Assembly (NCBI GenBank): GCA_964542535.1
Contig: CAZIUE010000012.1
Span: 79,983 to 143,982, forward strand
DNA: 64,000 nt
Origin: Pseudopelobacter sp964542535
Lineage (GTDB): Bacteria; Desulfobacterota; Desulfuromonadia; Geobacterales; Pseudopelobacteraceae
Direction: 5' to 3'
Program-made: the position numbers and the translations under genes
The notes under the pieces: model-generated
Databases searched by the model: none
The model's input: only the letters and a program-made list of their open reading frames with translations
What the model was told of the DNA's origin: nothing
Part shown: positions 26,161-35,121 of the stretch, in pieces
Layout: each line of letters begins with the position of its first letter
Numbering within the stretch: position 1 is the first letter of the stretch

Positions 26161-26771
26161 AAACGTCGGTTTTCAATCCGGCCCCAGCCGGGACGGTCGG
26201 CGGCCGGTAAGGGCCAACCTGCCGAAAAAACGTATTTTCCGCGCCATGTGTCTCCGGTGCGCGTCCCTGTGCCTCGATTCGACGATAATCGGGCGCCATC
26301 CTACCCGGAACTCCCCGAAAAAACAAGATGTGATCCACCCCGCATCGGTCCTGGCCTGTTTGCCGTTCCGTTTTCCCAATCAGGACCCCTGGGTGTCGGC
26401 ATGACTGGAGTATCCGCTGCCGGTCCTGACCGGCAGCGACGTCCTTGCCTCTCCCCTGTTCCGGGAAAACGAGACGCTGTTCCAGAAATCGGTTGCATTT
26501 TTTCCCACCAGTTTTTATCTTGGAGCAATTTTATCTTTCCTCCTGATCCGCTGCCGCCGGTTCGGGAGGTGCCTGCGGGAACTCCCGGTTCAGCGAACGA
26601 CGCTCTGCCTCGGCGGTACGGGAGGTGGTGGGAAATCCCGCGGCCGTATCAGTGCATGCGGTCTTGCCACGCAGGTGTGGCGGGACGCGTCCCTCTCTTG
26701 TGAGTGTATCCGGGAACAGTGAGTGTTCTCGTGCCGGAGTGCCCTGTTCCGGGTGAAACGGAAACCATGTG
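26161..26771. other. Intergenic region between nadA and the sensor kinase
   Basis: About 610 bases with no supported gene; frames here lack ribosome sites and family features. It holds a 10-bp GC-rich inverted repeat at 26416-26437 and several short A or T runs. Divergent promoters for nadA and the kinase must lie here, but I could not fix them. Confidence 0.5.
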
Positions 26772-29700
26772 ATGGGAAACGAAAACGGATTGCCCCCCCG
26801 GTCATCGATGCTGGAATACCTGGTTGAGGAACGCATGCGCCGTGACGAAGCTGCGTCACAGTCCTTTCCGCCGGACGCCTGCCGCTCCTGGGAGAGTGAT
26901 GCCGTCGGGACGGTGGAATCCCTGTTGGAACTGGTCAGGGAATTCTACGACCTGGCTCCGCTGGGATACCTGTACCTGGACCCGCAGGGGCGGATCCGTT
27001 CCCTCAACCACGCCTGCGCGGACGTTCTGGGCGGCGACCGTCCCGCGCTGATCGGTCGTCCCCTGGACGTGCTCTTTTCCGACGACACCAGGCCCGCCTT
27101 TCATGTCTTTCTCCGCACCCTGTTCGCCGACGGTTCCCCCCGGGCCTGCGAGGTGGTCCTCAAACAACGGGGCCGCGCGCCGCTCTTCCTCCGTATCGAG
27201 GCCATGGTCTGCCGGGGGGGGGAAGAGTGCCGCGCCGTTGTCACGGATATCAGCGACCGCGAACAGGCCGAGCGGGGGCAGCGGGCCGCCAGGCGGGAGG
27301 CGGAGCGCTGCCAATCGGAGATGGCGGCGCTCATGGAGGCGGTGCCCGCCGTCGTGCTGATCGCCCACGACAGCGACTGCCGCCGCATCTCCGGCAGCCG
27401 CCTGACCCAGGAGATGACCGGGCTGCCGCTGACCAGGAATTTCTCCAAGACGGCCCATCCCCTGGAGCAGCCGACCAATTTCGTCCTGATGAAGGAGGGG
27501 ATGGAGATCCCTTCCCGGCTGCTGCCCGTCCAGCAGGCCGCCCGGGGGCAGGAGGTCCGTGGGTACGAGTACGACCGGGTCTTCGCCGACGGCAGCGTCA
27601 GGACCATGTTCGGCAATGCCGTGCCGTTGCTTGACGACCGCGGCCGGCCGCGGGGCGCCATCGGCGCCTTCATCGACATCACCGAGCGAAAGCTGGCCGA
27701 GGAGGCGCAGCGCCGCGCCCGGGAAGAGTGGGAGCGGACCTTTGCCAGCGTCCCCGCCCTGATCGCGATCATCGATAACCAGCACCGGGTGCGTCGGGTC
27801 AACGAAGCCATGGCGCGGCGTATCGGCCGCCCCACGGAGGAGTGCGTCGGGCTGTCCTGCTACGAGGTGGTACACGGCGACCTGTTTCCCCACCATGATT
27901 GTCCCCACTCCCGCAGCATGCGGGATGGCCGAGAGCACAGCCAGGAGTTGCGCCTGGACCGTTTCAACGGCGACTTCCTGATTGACACCACCCCGCTTCT
28001 GGACGATCGGGGAGAACGCATCGGCTCCGTGCACATCGCCCACGACATCACCGAACGGAAACGCATGGAGCGTGCCCTGAGGGAGAGCGAGCAGCGGGTC
28101 CGCATGAAACTGGAGAGCATCCTGGCTCCCGAGGGGGACATCGGCAGCCTGAGCCTGGAGGACATCATCGACTGCCAGGCGATCCAGTCGCTCATGGACG
28201 ATTTCTACCGCCTGACCCGGATTCCCATGACCCTGACCGACTGTGACGGCAGGGTGCTGGTCGGCGTGGGGTGGCAGGAGATCTGCACCAGGTTCCACCG
28301 CGCGCACCCCGCTACCAGCGCCGGCTGCGTGGAGAGCGATACCATGCTCACGGCCGACATTCCCGAGGGGACCTTCCGGCAGTACCGCTGTCGCAACAAC
28401 ATGTGGGATATCGCCACCCCCATCCTGGTGGGGGGCAAGCGCCTCGGAACGCTCTTCATGGGGCAGTTCTTCTTCGATGACGAGCAGCCGGACCTGGAAC
28501 TGTTCCGGTGCCAGGCGGCGCGTCACGGTTTCGACGAGGCGGACTACCTGGACGCGCTGGCGGCCGTACCCCGTCTGGGCAGGCAGGCCGTGGACAGGGG
28601 GATGGCCTATTTCATCACGTTCGTGGCCCTGATCTCCAAGCTCAGCTACAGCAACATCAAGCTGGCCCGTTCTTTGGCGGAGCGTGACGCCCTTATGGAG
28701 TCGCTGCGCACGAGCCAGGAGCAGAACGCATTCCTGGCCGATATCGTCCGCCAGGCGGCCCAGCCTTTTGTGCAGAGCTATCCGGGGGGGCGCATGGGGT
28801 TGGTCAACACCGCCTTCGAACAGCTCACCGGCTACGGCGCCGAGGAACTGGGCGCGACACTGCTGGTCCGGGACCTCACGCCGCCGGAATGGCGTCAGCT
28901 GGAGCGGGAAAAGCTGGACGAACTCTGCCGGACCGGTATGCCGGTCAGGTACGAGAAGGAGCTGATCCGAAAGGACGGCCGCCTCGTACCGATCGAGTTG
29001 CTGGTGCAGCTGGTTACGGACCTGGAAGGGGCGCCGCGCCACTTCAACTCCTTCATCACCGACATCACGGAGCGAAAGCGGGTCGGGGAGGCCATCGCCC
29101 GGCGCAACGCACTCCTGGCCGGGATCACCACCGTCTTCAAGGAAGCTCTCACCTGCCAGACTGAGGGGGAGTTGGCCGATACTTGTCTGGGGGTTGCTCA
29201 GGAGATCACCGGCAGCCACTTCGGGTTCATGGGGGAGTTGGGCGCCGATGGACTGTTCCGACGTACGGTCGTGAGCGGAATCGACCGGGACGACTGTGCC
29301 GTGTGTGGGGGCTTCGGCAAGGGGCGCACGACCGGCATCTTTCCGGTACGCGGCCTGTTCGCTTCGGTGATGCTGGGGGGGGAGTCGTTCTTTACCAACG
29401 ATCCCGCCTCCCATCCGGAGGGACGCGGCTTTCCCCCCGGGCATCCTCACATCGCCGCCTTTCTGGGTGTGCCTGTCAGGGATGGCGATCTGGTCACCGG
29501 CATGATCGCCGTGGGCAGGCGCGAAGGGGGATACAGCCAGGAAGAGCGGGAGCTCCTGGACGGTCTGACACCGGCTATCGTGGAGGCGTTCCAGCGCAAG
29601 CGGGCCGAGGACGCCCTGAAGAGGCTGAACGAAGAGCTGGAGAGCCTGGTGGCCGAAAGGACCAGGGAGCTGGAATTCAAGAACCTGATCCTCTCCACCC

Positions 29701-30800
29701 AGAACGAAACCTCCCTGGATGGTATCCTGGTCGTGGACGAGCGCTTCCGGATCATTTACCACAACCGGCGTTTTCTTGAACTGTGGGGAGTTCCCCCAGC
29801 CCTGGCGCAAGCGGGCGACGACGGGCCGGTGCTGGAGCTGATCGCTTCCCGGCTGGTTGACCGGGAAGGCTTCCTGGCCCGGGTCAGGCAGCTCTACGCT
29901 TCCCGGGAGGAGCAGGCCCGGGAGGAGCTCCTGCTGGCGGATGGCAGGGTATTTGACCGCTATGCGGCGCCGATGCTGGGAGCTGACGGCACCTACTTCG
30001 GAAAGGTATGGTATTTCCGCGACATCACCGAGCGCCACGCCGCGGAGCGTGCCCTGCGGGAGGAGACCACGGAGCGGTTGCAGGCGGTGGAGGCCCTGCG
30101 TCAGAAGGAGCGGATGCTGATCCACCAGAGCCGTCTGGCGGCCATGGGGGAAATGATCGGCAACATCGCCCACCAGTGGCGCCAGCCGCTGAATACCCTG
30201 GGACTGCTGATCCAGCAGCTGCCCATCTTTCATGAGTTTGGAGAGCTTACCACCGAATTCCTGGAGGAGAACGTGCGCCAGTCCATGGACCTGGTCCAGC
30301 ACATGTCCAAGACTATCGACGATTTCAGGAACTATTTCAGGCCGGACAAGGAAAAGGTTGATTTCAGCGTCCGTGATGCCATCGAGACGACACTCTCCCT
30401 TGTCCGGGACAGCTTCCGGAACCAGCACATCACCATCGAGGTCAGGGCCGAATCGTCCCCGAGCGTTTTCGGATACCGCAACGAATTCGCCCAGGTCCTG
30501 CTGAACATCCTCAACAATGCCAGGGACGTTCTGGCCGATCGGGCCATCCGCCATCCCTTGGTGACCATCAGGATGTTCCGCGAGGAGTGCCGGACCGTGG
30601 TGACGATAGCCGATAATGCCGGCGGCATACCCGAGGAGATCATGGGGAGGATCTTCGACCCCTACTTCACCACCAAGGGGCCCCAGGCGGGAACCGGGGT
30701 GGGGTTGTTCATGTCCAAGGCCATCATCGAGAAGAACATGGGGGGGAGGTTGACCGTTAGCAACAGCGACGGCGGCGCCGAGTTCCGGATCGAAGTGTGA
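26772..30800 (+). CDS. Large multi-sensor histidine kinase (PAS/PocR/GAF)
   Basis: A 1342-residue cytoplasmic hybrid of sensor domains with a histidine kinase core; no transmembrane segment is evident. Order by eye: PAS near 50-165, PAS near 170-310, PAS near 320-435, a PocR-type ligand-binding domain near 460-640 (CQAIQSLMDDFYRLT, AGCVESD, YRCRNNMWDIATPI), PAS near 655-770, GAF near 790-950, PAS near 970-1085, then HisKA with GNIAHQWRQPLN near 1125 and HATPase with ILNNARD, DNAGGIP and GTGVGLFMSKAI. No receiver or regulator gene adjoins it. GTG at 26769 or ATG at 26772 are both possible; no strong ribosome site decides. Confidence 0.85.
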   Translation: MGNENGLPPRSSMLEYLVEERMRRDEAASQSFPPDACRSWESDAVGTVESLLELVREFYDLAPLGYLYLDPQGRIRSLNHACADVLGGDRPALIGRPLDVLFSDDTRPAFHVFLRTLFADGSPRACEVVLKQRGRAPLFLRIEAMVCRGGEECRAVVTDISDREQAERGQRAARREAERCQSEMAALMEAVPAVVLIAHDSDCRRISGSRLTQEMTGLPLTRNFSKTAHPLEQPTNFVLMKEGMEIPSRLLPVQQAARGQEVRGYEYDRVFADGSVRTMFGNAVPLLDDRGRPRGAIGAFIDITERKLAEEAQRRAREEWERTFASVPALIAIIDNQHRVRRVNEAMARRIGRPTEECVGLSCYEVVHGDLFPHHDCPHSRSMRDGREHSQELRLDRFNGDFLIDTTPLLDDRGERIGSVHIAHDITERKRMERALRESEQRVRMKLESILAPEGDIGSLSLEDIIDCQAIQSLMDDFYRLTRIPMTLTDCDGRVLVGVGWQEICTRFHRAHPATSAGCVESDTMLTADIPEGTFRQYRCRNNMWDIATPILVGGKRLGTLFMGQFFFDDEQPDLELFRCQAARHGFDEADYLDALAAVPRLGRQAVDRGMAYFITFVALISKLSYSNIKLARSLAERDALMESLRTSQEQNAFLADIVRQAAQPFVQSYPGGRMGLVNTAFEQLTGYGAEELGATLLVRDLTPPEWRQLEREKLDELCRTGMPVRYEKELIRKDGRLVPIELLVQLVTDLEGAPRHFNSFITDITERKRVGEAIARRNALLAGITTVFKEALTCQTEGELADTCLGVAQEITGSHFGFMGELGADGLFRRTVVSGIDRDDCAVCGGFGKGRTTGIFPVRGLFASVMLGGESFFTNDPASHPEGRGFPPGHPHIAAFLGVPVRDGDLVTGMIAVGRREGGYSQEERELLDGLTPAIVEAFQRKRAEDALKRLNEELESLVAERTRELEFKNLILSTQNETSLDGILVVDERFRIIYHNRRFLELWGVPPALAQAGDDGPVLELIASRLVDREGFLARVRQLYASREEQAREELLLADGRVFDRYAAPMLGADGTYFGKVWYFRDITERHAAERALREETTERLQAVEALRQKERMLIHQSRLAAMGEMIGNIAHQWRQPLNTLGLLIQQLPIFHEFGELTTEFLEENVRQSMDLVQHMSKTIDDFRNYFRPDKEKVDFSVRDAIETTLSLVRDSFRNQHITIEVRAESSPSVFGYRNEFAQVLLNILNNARDVLADRAIRHPLVTIRMFREECRTVVTIADNAGGIPEEIMGRIFDPYFTTKGPQAGTGVGLFMSKAIIEKNMGGRLTVSNSDGGAEFRIEV

Positions 30801-30953
30801 GAGCATGTTTCGCTCCATCGACTCCAACTCCGCCGATGGAATGATCCCGGAACCCAACGAAATAAGATCAGTAGAGTCAGCCTCTGACTCTGGTGGGCCA
30901 TGTGGCGGTTCTCTTTGCTAACGTTTCGGGAAGCATGAGGTGGATTCATTATT

Positions 30954-31919
30954 ATGACAAAAGTGCTTGTCACTGGGGCCGGCGGTTTTATCGGCCATCA
31001 TCTGGTAAAGGATTTGGTGCGTCGGGGTCACGAAGTAATCGCTGTGGACCGGAAATTCCCCGAGTTTGAAGAGAGTGCTGCGAGCCGGTTCGTGTTGCAG
31101 GATCTCCGTGAACCATCGGCTGAATGGGAGTCGCTTTTCCTGGGGGTTGACGACGTGTATGCGCTTGCCGCGGACATGGGCGGGATGGGGTTCATATCCC
31201 GCAACCATGCCGATATCATGCGGGACAATACCCGCATTGATATCAATACCCTTGAAGTAGCCCGCAAAGCGAAGGTAGGGCGCCTGCTCTACACATCATC
31301 AGCATGCGTTTACCCTGAATACCTCCAGGAGGCGGAAGCGGCAATACCCCTGGCCGAGACAATGGCGTATCCCGCCAAGCCCCAGGATGGGTATGGCTGG
31401 GAAAAGCTCTTTGCCGAGCAACTGTGCCATTATTACCGCCTCGAACATGGGGTTGATACCCGTATTGTCCGCTTGCACAATATCTACGGCCCGCTGGGTA
31501 CCTGGCGCGGAGGTAGGGAGAAGGCTCCGGCTGCCCTGTGCCGAAAAGTTGCCGAGGCATGTCTCCGGGGCAGGGACAGTATCGAGATCTGGGGCGATGG
31601 TAGCCAGACCCGCTCGTTCTGCTTTATCGATGATTGCATCCAAGGGATAGCGCACATTATGGAGTCCGGCTACAGCGAGCCGCTTAATCTTGGTCGCGAC
31701 GAGATGGTGTCGATCAACGAACTCGCCGTGCTGATCTTCGAGGTCGCGGGAGTCGATCTTCGTATCGAACATACAGACGGTCCACAGGGCGTGCGTGGGC
31801 GTAACTCCGATAACAAACGTCTTGCCGAGGTTACTGGGTTCACCCCGGGCATCAACCTTCGTCACGGGATAACTGCGACCTATGGCTGGATCGAGGCACA
31901 AGTGAGATCAGGGATATGA
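30954..31919 (+). CDS. GDP-mannose 3,5-epimerase-like nucleotide-sugar epimerase
   Basis: A 321-residue extended SDR protein that starts VLVTGAGGFIGHHLV. Distinctive segments AADMGGMGFI, YTSSACVYPEYLQ, PQDGYGWEKL (catalytic Tyr/Lys), RLHNIYGPLGTWRGGREKAP, GDGSQTRSFCFIDDC and GVRGRNSDN match plant-type GDP-mannose 3,5-epimerase, which makes GDP-L-galactose and GDP-L-gulose. In a bacterium the product would go to a surface polysaccharide. GAGGTGG precedes the ATG. Its stop overlaps the next gene as ATGA. GC is lower than the flanking kinase, suggesting transfer. Assignment by motif recall, not alignment. Confidence 0.75.
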   Translation: MTKVLVTGAGGFIGHHLVKDLVRRGHEVIAVDRKFPEFEESAASRFVLQDLREPSAEWESLFLGVDDVYALAADMGGMGFISRNHADIMRDNTRIDINTLEVARKAKVGRLLYTSSACVYPEYLQEAEAAIPLAETMAYPAKPQDGYGWEKLFAEQLCHYYRLEHGVDTRIVRLHNIYGPLGTWRGGREKAPAALCRKVAEACLRGRDSIEIWGDGSQTRSFCFIDDCIQGIAHIMESGYSEPLNLGRDEMVSINELAVLIFEVAGVDLRIEHTDGPQGVRGRNSDNKRLAEVTGFTPGINLRHGITATYGWIEAQVRSGI

Positions 31920-32692
31920 GTCTCTCCCCAGAACTTTCTCCGCAGAAGCGCACTCTTCTGTTCGTAATGGCGTACCATAACGAACGTGAGTTCGCCCTGT
32001 TTCAGGAACTGCTCTCCCGCTGGGACGACCTGGTGGAGATGTCATCTCCGTTCCGCTTTCTCTTTGTCGGCTCCCTTGATTGCAGGCTCACCACGGACTT
32101 CGATCACTCATTCCTTTACCATGAAGACCCTCCGGACACGAAGAAGTGGGCGTGCGTTGCCTTGGAATGGTTCCGGGTGGCGCGCTACATCGAGGAATCC
32201 ATGGACTGCGATGCCTGGTTGTGGTGGGAGTCAGACGTTCTTCCCGTGCGCAGGGATGCTTTTGACTTCTTTCTCTCGATGTGGAGCGATGGGTGCAAGA
32301 TAGCGGGATACCGGGTGAGAGATCGCAAGTGGGGCATGAAACGGCGGATAAATGGGGTGGCTTTTTATGCACGGGATTACTGGAGTTTCATCAAGCCTGT
32401 GTTCAATCTTGATGGAACGTTCGATACGCGTCGTACTTTCACGGATCAGGATCGGGGCCGATTTGTTGAACTTAACCGGTGGTATGCTCTTGTCCACCAC
32501 GAGGAAAAACTTCGACTGACTCCGGAAATTCGTCTTGTCCATGGCGTCCGGGACAGGTCCCTGCTGGATCAGATCCTGGATGGTGTCCAGCACTATCCGG
32601 TTGTACCGACCTGGTATCGGGCTGTTGTCAACCTGTTCAACATTTGGCGCCTGGAGGTTTACCGCCCCAGACGCTATCGTCCGGAACGCTGA
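31916..32692 (+). CDS. Unknown protein, possibly glycosyltransferase-like
   Basis: A 258-residue soluble protein coupled to the epimerase gene by ATGA overlap. No family is recognised. An N-terminal strand TLLFVMAYHNEREFALF and the acidic DAWLWWESDVLPVRRDA resemble the nucleotide-binding and DxD-like regions of GT-A enzymes, and KWGMKRRINGVAFYARDYW could be an acceptor-side loop. The pairing with a nucleotide-sugar epimerase supports a transferase that uses its product, but that is inference. Confidence 0.5.
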   Translation: MSLSPELSPQKRTLLFVMAYHNEREFALFQELLSRWDDLVEMSSPFRFLFVGSLDCRLTTDFDHSFLYHEDPPDTKKWACVALEWFRVARYIEESMDCDAWLWWESDVLPVRRDAFDFFLSMWSDGCKIAGYRVRDRKWGMKRRINGVAFYARDYWSFIKPVFNLDGTFDTRRTFTDQDRGRFVELNRWYALVHHEEKLRLTPEIRLVHGVRDRSLLDQILDGVQHYPVVPTWYRAVVNLFNIWRLEVYRPRRYRPER

Positions 32693-32807
32693 TGCCCCGA
32701 TAGAAATCATGCTGGCTTTGGCAAGGGAGAAGGGCATGAGGTGTTCGGTAAGGCCAGGGGGCTCTCCTGCACCTGTACCGGTGACGCATGCAACGTTGGA
32801 AATTTGA

Positions 32808-32837
32808 TTGACACATACATGCTGCCCACACTATCAT
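32808..32837 (+). promoter_or_regulatory. Promoter of the riboswitch-htpX-terC unit
   Basis: TTGACA (32808-32813) and TATCAT (32832-32837) are 18 bases apart, placing transcription start near 32844, exactly where the riboswitch aptamer begins. Confidence 0.65.
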
Positions 32838-32844
32838 GTCACCC

Positions 32845-32994
32845 AATAAAGGGGAGTAGTTATCGGCCGGAGACATGGCCGACCCGGATTCCGTCACTAC
32901 GGTCGCACGACCCGGGACCGGGGCACCAGTTGCCAACAAGACCTTTATCCAGGCTCATACGCCGGGGGTAAAGGTCTTTTTTTATACCCCCGGC
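32845..32994 (+). promoter_or_regulatory. Manganese riboswitch (yybP-ykoY) with terminator switch
   Basis: The 5' part AATAAAGGGGAGTAG and the 3' part GCCAACAAGACCTTTATC are the hallmark ends of the yybP-ykoY aptamer; ATAAAGG (32846-32852) pairs with CCTTTAT (32942-32948) as P1. The same 3' strand can instead form the terminator stem 32938-32947 with 32969-32978, followed by seven T. A competing 10-bp stem, 32961-32970 with 32985-32994, loops out the T run and overlaps the terminator stem. Aptamer closure should thus favour readthrough, matching the known Mn2+-ON behaviour. Downstream genes are htpX and terC, and terC is a classic target. Confidence 0.82.
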
Positions 32995-33022
32995 GATACC
33001 CCAATCGTCGGAGGTACGAACG

Positions 33023-33880
33023 ATGAACCAGCTCAAGACAACCCTTCTCCTCTCCCTTCTCACCGTTCTTATGGTCCTGATGGGAAGCGCCATCGGCGGC
33101 AAGACCGGTATGGTCTTCGCCTTCTTCATGGCCGCCGCCATGAATTTCTTCTCCTACTGGTTTTCCGACAAGATTGTCCTGAAGATGTATGGCGCCCAGG
33201 AAATCGGCGAACGTGACCATCCCGCCTTTTATGGCATGGTGCGCCGCCTTGCAACCAGGGCAGGGCTACCGATGCCGAAGGTCTACATCATCCCCGACCA
33301 GAGCCCCAACGCCTTTGCCACCGGCCGCAACCCTCAGAACGCAGCTGTAGCTGCCACCGAAGGAATCCTGCGCATTCTTTCCCCCGATGAGCTGGAAGGG
33401 GTCATGGCCCACGAACTGGCACACGTCCAGAACCGGGACATCCTGATCGGCACCATCGCCGCCACCTTTGCCGGCGCGATTTCCATGATCGGTAACATGC
33501 TCCAGTGGGGAGCCATGCTCGGCGCGGGACGAGGCGACGACGAGGAAGGTGCCGGTGGCCTGATCGGTTCGCTCGTCATGGCCATCGTGGCCCCGATAGC
33601 CGCCATGCTGATCCAGATGGCGGTCTCCCGCTCCCGGGAATATCTGGCCGACGAGACCGGCGCCAGGATCTGCGGCAACCCCTTGGCCCTGGCCGGCGCG
33701 CTGCGAAAACTTCATGCCGCATCCCACATGGTCCCCATGCAGGAGGCCCGGCCGGCGACCGCCCACATGTTCATCGTCAACCCTCTTACCGGCGGTTCTC
33801 TCATGAAACTGTTTTCCACGCATCCTCCCATGGAGGAACGCATCGCCCGGCTGGAAGGCATGGGAACGAGAGGGCGGTAA
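33023..33880 (+). CDS. htpX: Membrane zinc metalloprotease HtpX
   Basis: Membrane-bound M48 protease that degrades misfolded membrane proteins. The 285-residue protein has two N-terminal transmembrane segments, MPKVYIIPDQSPNAFATG, the zinc motif VMAHELAHVQNRD, a second hydrophobic pair, and SREYLADETGA with the third zinc ligand. The C-terminal STHPPMEERIARL is typical. GGAGG precedes the ATG. It is the first gene behind the manganese riboswitch. Confidence 0.95.
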   Translation: MNQLKTTLLLSLLTVLMVLMGSAIGGKTGMVFAFFMAAAMNFFSYWFSDKIVLKMYGAQEIGERDHPAFYGMVRRLATRAGLPMPKVYIIPDQSPNAFATGRNPQNAAVAATEGILRILSPDELEGVMAHELAHVQNRDILIGTIAATFAGAISMIGNMLQWGAMLGAGRGDDEEGAGGLIGSLVMAIVAPIAAMLIQMAVSRSREYLADETGARICGNPLALAGALRKLHAASHMVPMQEARPATAHMFIVNPLTGGSLMKLFSTHPPMEERIARLEGMGTRGR

Positions 33881-33990
33881 GCGTATGCTACCCAAGGCCG
33901 CAAACGCGACCACCACGGACAGTCGACCTGATGCCGCTGCGGTGCACACGGCGTCTGTTGTATTCGACACTATGACAAGGACTACTCCCG

Positions 33991-34929
33991 ATGACTGAAA
34001 CCACCATCATGTGGACCGTGTTTGCTCTTCTCTTCGGCGTGATGCTTGCGGTCGATCTCGGACTCAACCGGAGCAGCCACCAGGTTTCTTTTCGCGAGGC
34101 CCTGGTCTGGAGTCTCATCTGGATCGCCCTTGCCCTGAGCTTCAATACGGGGATCTATCTGACCATGGGAAGCGACAAGGCCCTGGAGTTCTTCAGCGGC
34201 TACATTATCGAGAAATCCCTCTCGGTCGATAACCTGTTTGTCTTTATCATGATTTTCTCCTACTTCGGGGTGCGTGGCCGTCATCAGGCCCGCATCCTCA
34301 AGTGGGGGATCATCGGTGCTCTGGTCATGCGGGCCATCTTCATCTTCGCCGGCATCGGGCTTGTGGAGCGGTTCCACTGGCTGTTCTATCTTTTCGGCGC
34401 ACTGCTGGTCGTGACGGCTTACAAGATGGCGTTTGGCGGCGAGGGGAAGGTCGATCCGGAAAAGAACCTGGCGGTCCGGTTGATCAGGAGGCTGCTGCCC
34501 GTTACCCGGCGCACTTGGGGAGACTGGTTCATCACCCGGAGGCGGGGGATCGTGGTGGCGAGCCCTCTTCTGGTGACGCTGCTCATGATCGAATGGAGCG
34601 ATCTGGTCTTTGCCCTGGACTCCATACCGGCCATCTTTGCCATAACCCTCGACCCGTTCATCGTCTTCACCTCCAACATATTTGCCATCATGGGGTTGAG
34701 GGCACTGTACTTCCTGCTGGCGAACGTCATTGAAATGTTCGCCTATCTCAAATTCGGCATATCGTTCATCCTGCTCTTCGTGGGCGGAAAGATGATAGCT
34801 GGAGTGAGCGGTTTCCACGTTCCCATCACCGTGTCGCTGTCGGTCATCTTCATGTCGCTGGCCGTTGCGGTTCTGGTTTCGGTTGCTTTCGGGCAGCGCC
34901 AGCGGAAAGAGGGGCTGGAAAATATCTGA
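33991..34929 (+). CDS. TerC/Alx family membrane protein
   Basis: A 312-residue integral membrane protein of the TerC family, whose members Alx and YkoY are linked to manganese export. It shows AVDLGLNRSSHQVSFREA, the acidic EKSLSVDNLFVFIMIF, and EWSDLVFALDSIPAIFA, with Asp/Glu residues inside helices that could bind metal. About eight or nine transmembrane segments. It is 110 bases after htpX on the same strand, behind the manganese riboswitch. AAGGACT lies upstream of the ATG. Confidence 0.9.
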   Translation: MTETTIMWTVFALLFGVMLAVDLGLNRSSHQVSFREALVWSLIWIALALSFNTGIYLTMGSDKALEFFSGYIIEKSLSVDNLFVFIMIFSYFGVRGRHQARILKWGIIGALVMRAIFIFAGIGLVERFHWLFYLFGALLVVTAYKMAFGGEGKVDPEKNLAVRLIRRLLPVTRRTWGDWFITRRRGIVVASPLLVTLLMIEWSDLVFALDSIPAIFAITLDPFIVFTSNIFAIMGLRALYFLLANVIEMFAYLKFGISFILLFVGGKMIAGVSGFHVPITVSLSVIFMSLAVAVLVSVAFGQRQRKEGLENI

Positions 34930-35121
34930 CCACCATACAAAAAGGAGGGGCAGGAGGTGAAAAATCACCTACAGATCCATGCTTGTGGCGGGGGGTTATC
35001 GGGTTGCCTTCAAATTCCGGATCGCTCGACGCAAGCTAACCCATACTGACTATCAGCTCTGAACATATCGGCAGTACCCTAGAGCAGTCCAACCATGGGC
35101 ACCCTTCTTCTGGAGGTTACA

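Noticed and set aside
26161..26771. Hidden gene in the nadA-kinase gap
   Set aside because: Frames on both strands show no start signal, no conserved motif and unusual composition.
26856..30857. 1333-codon open frame antisense to the sensor kinase
   Set aside because: Mirror of a GC-rich gene; low-complexity composition, no family motif and no ribosome site, while the sense frame has clear PAS and kinase domains.
34957..35049. 30-codon frame starting GTG behind AGGAGGGG, between terC and the UPF0182 gene
   Set aside because: The ribosome site is good, but the peptide has no recognisable feature and the spot also forms a small hairpin; not enough to call a gene.
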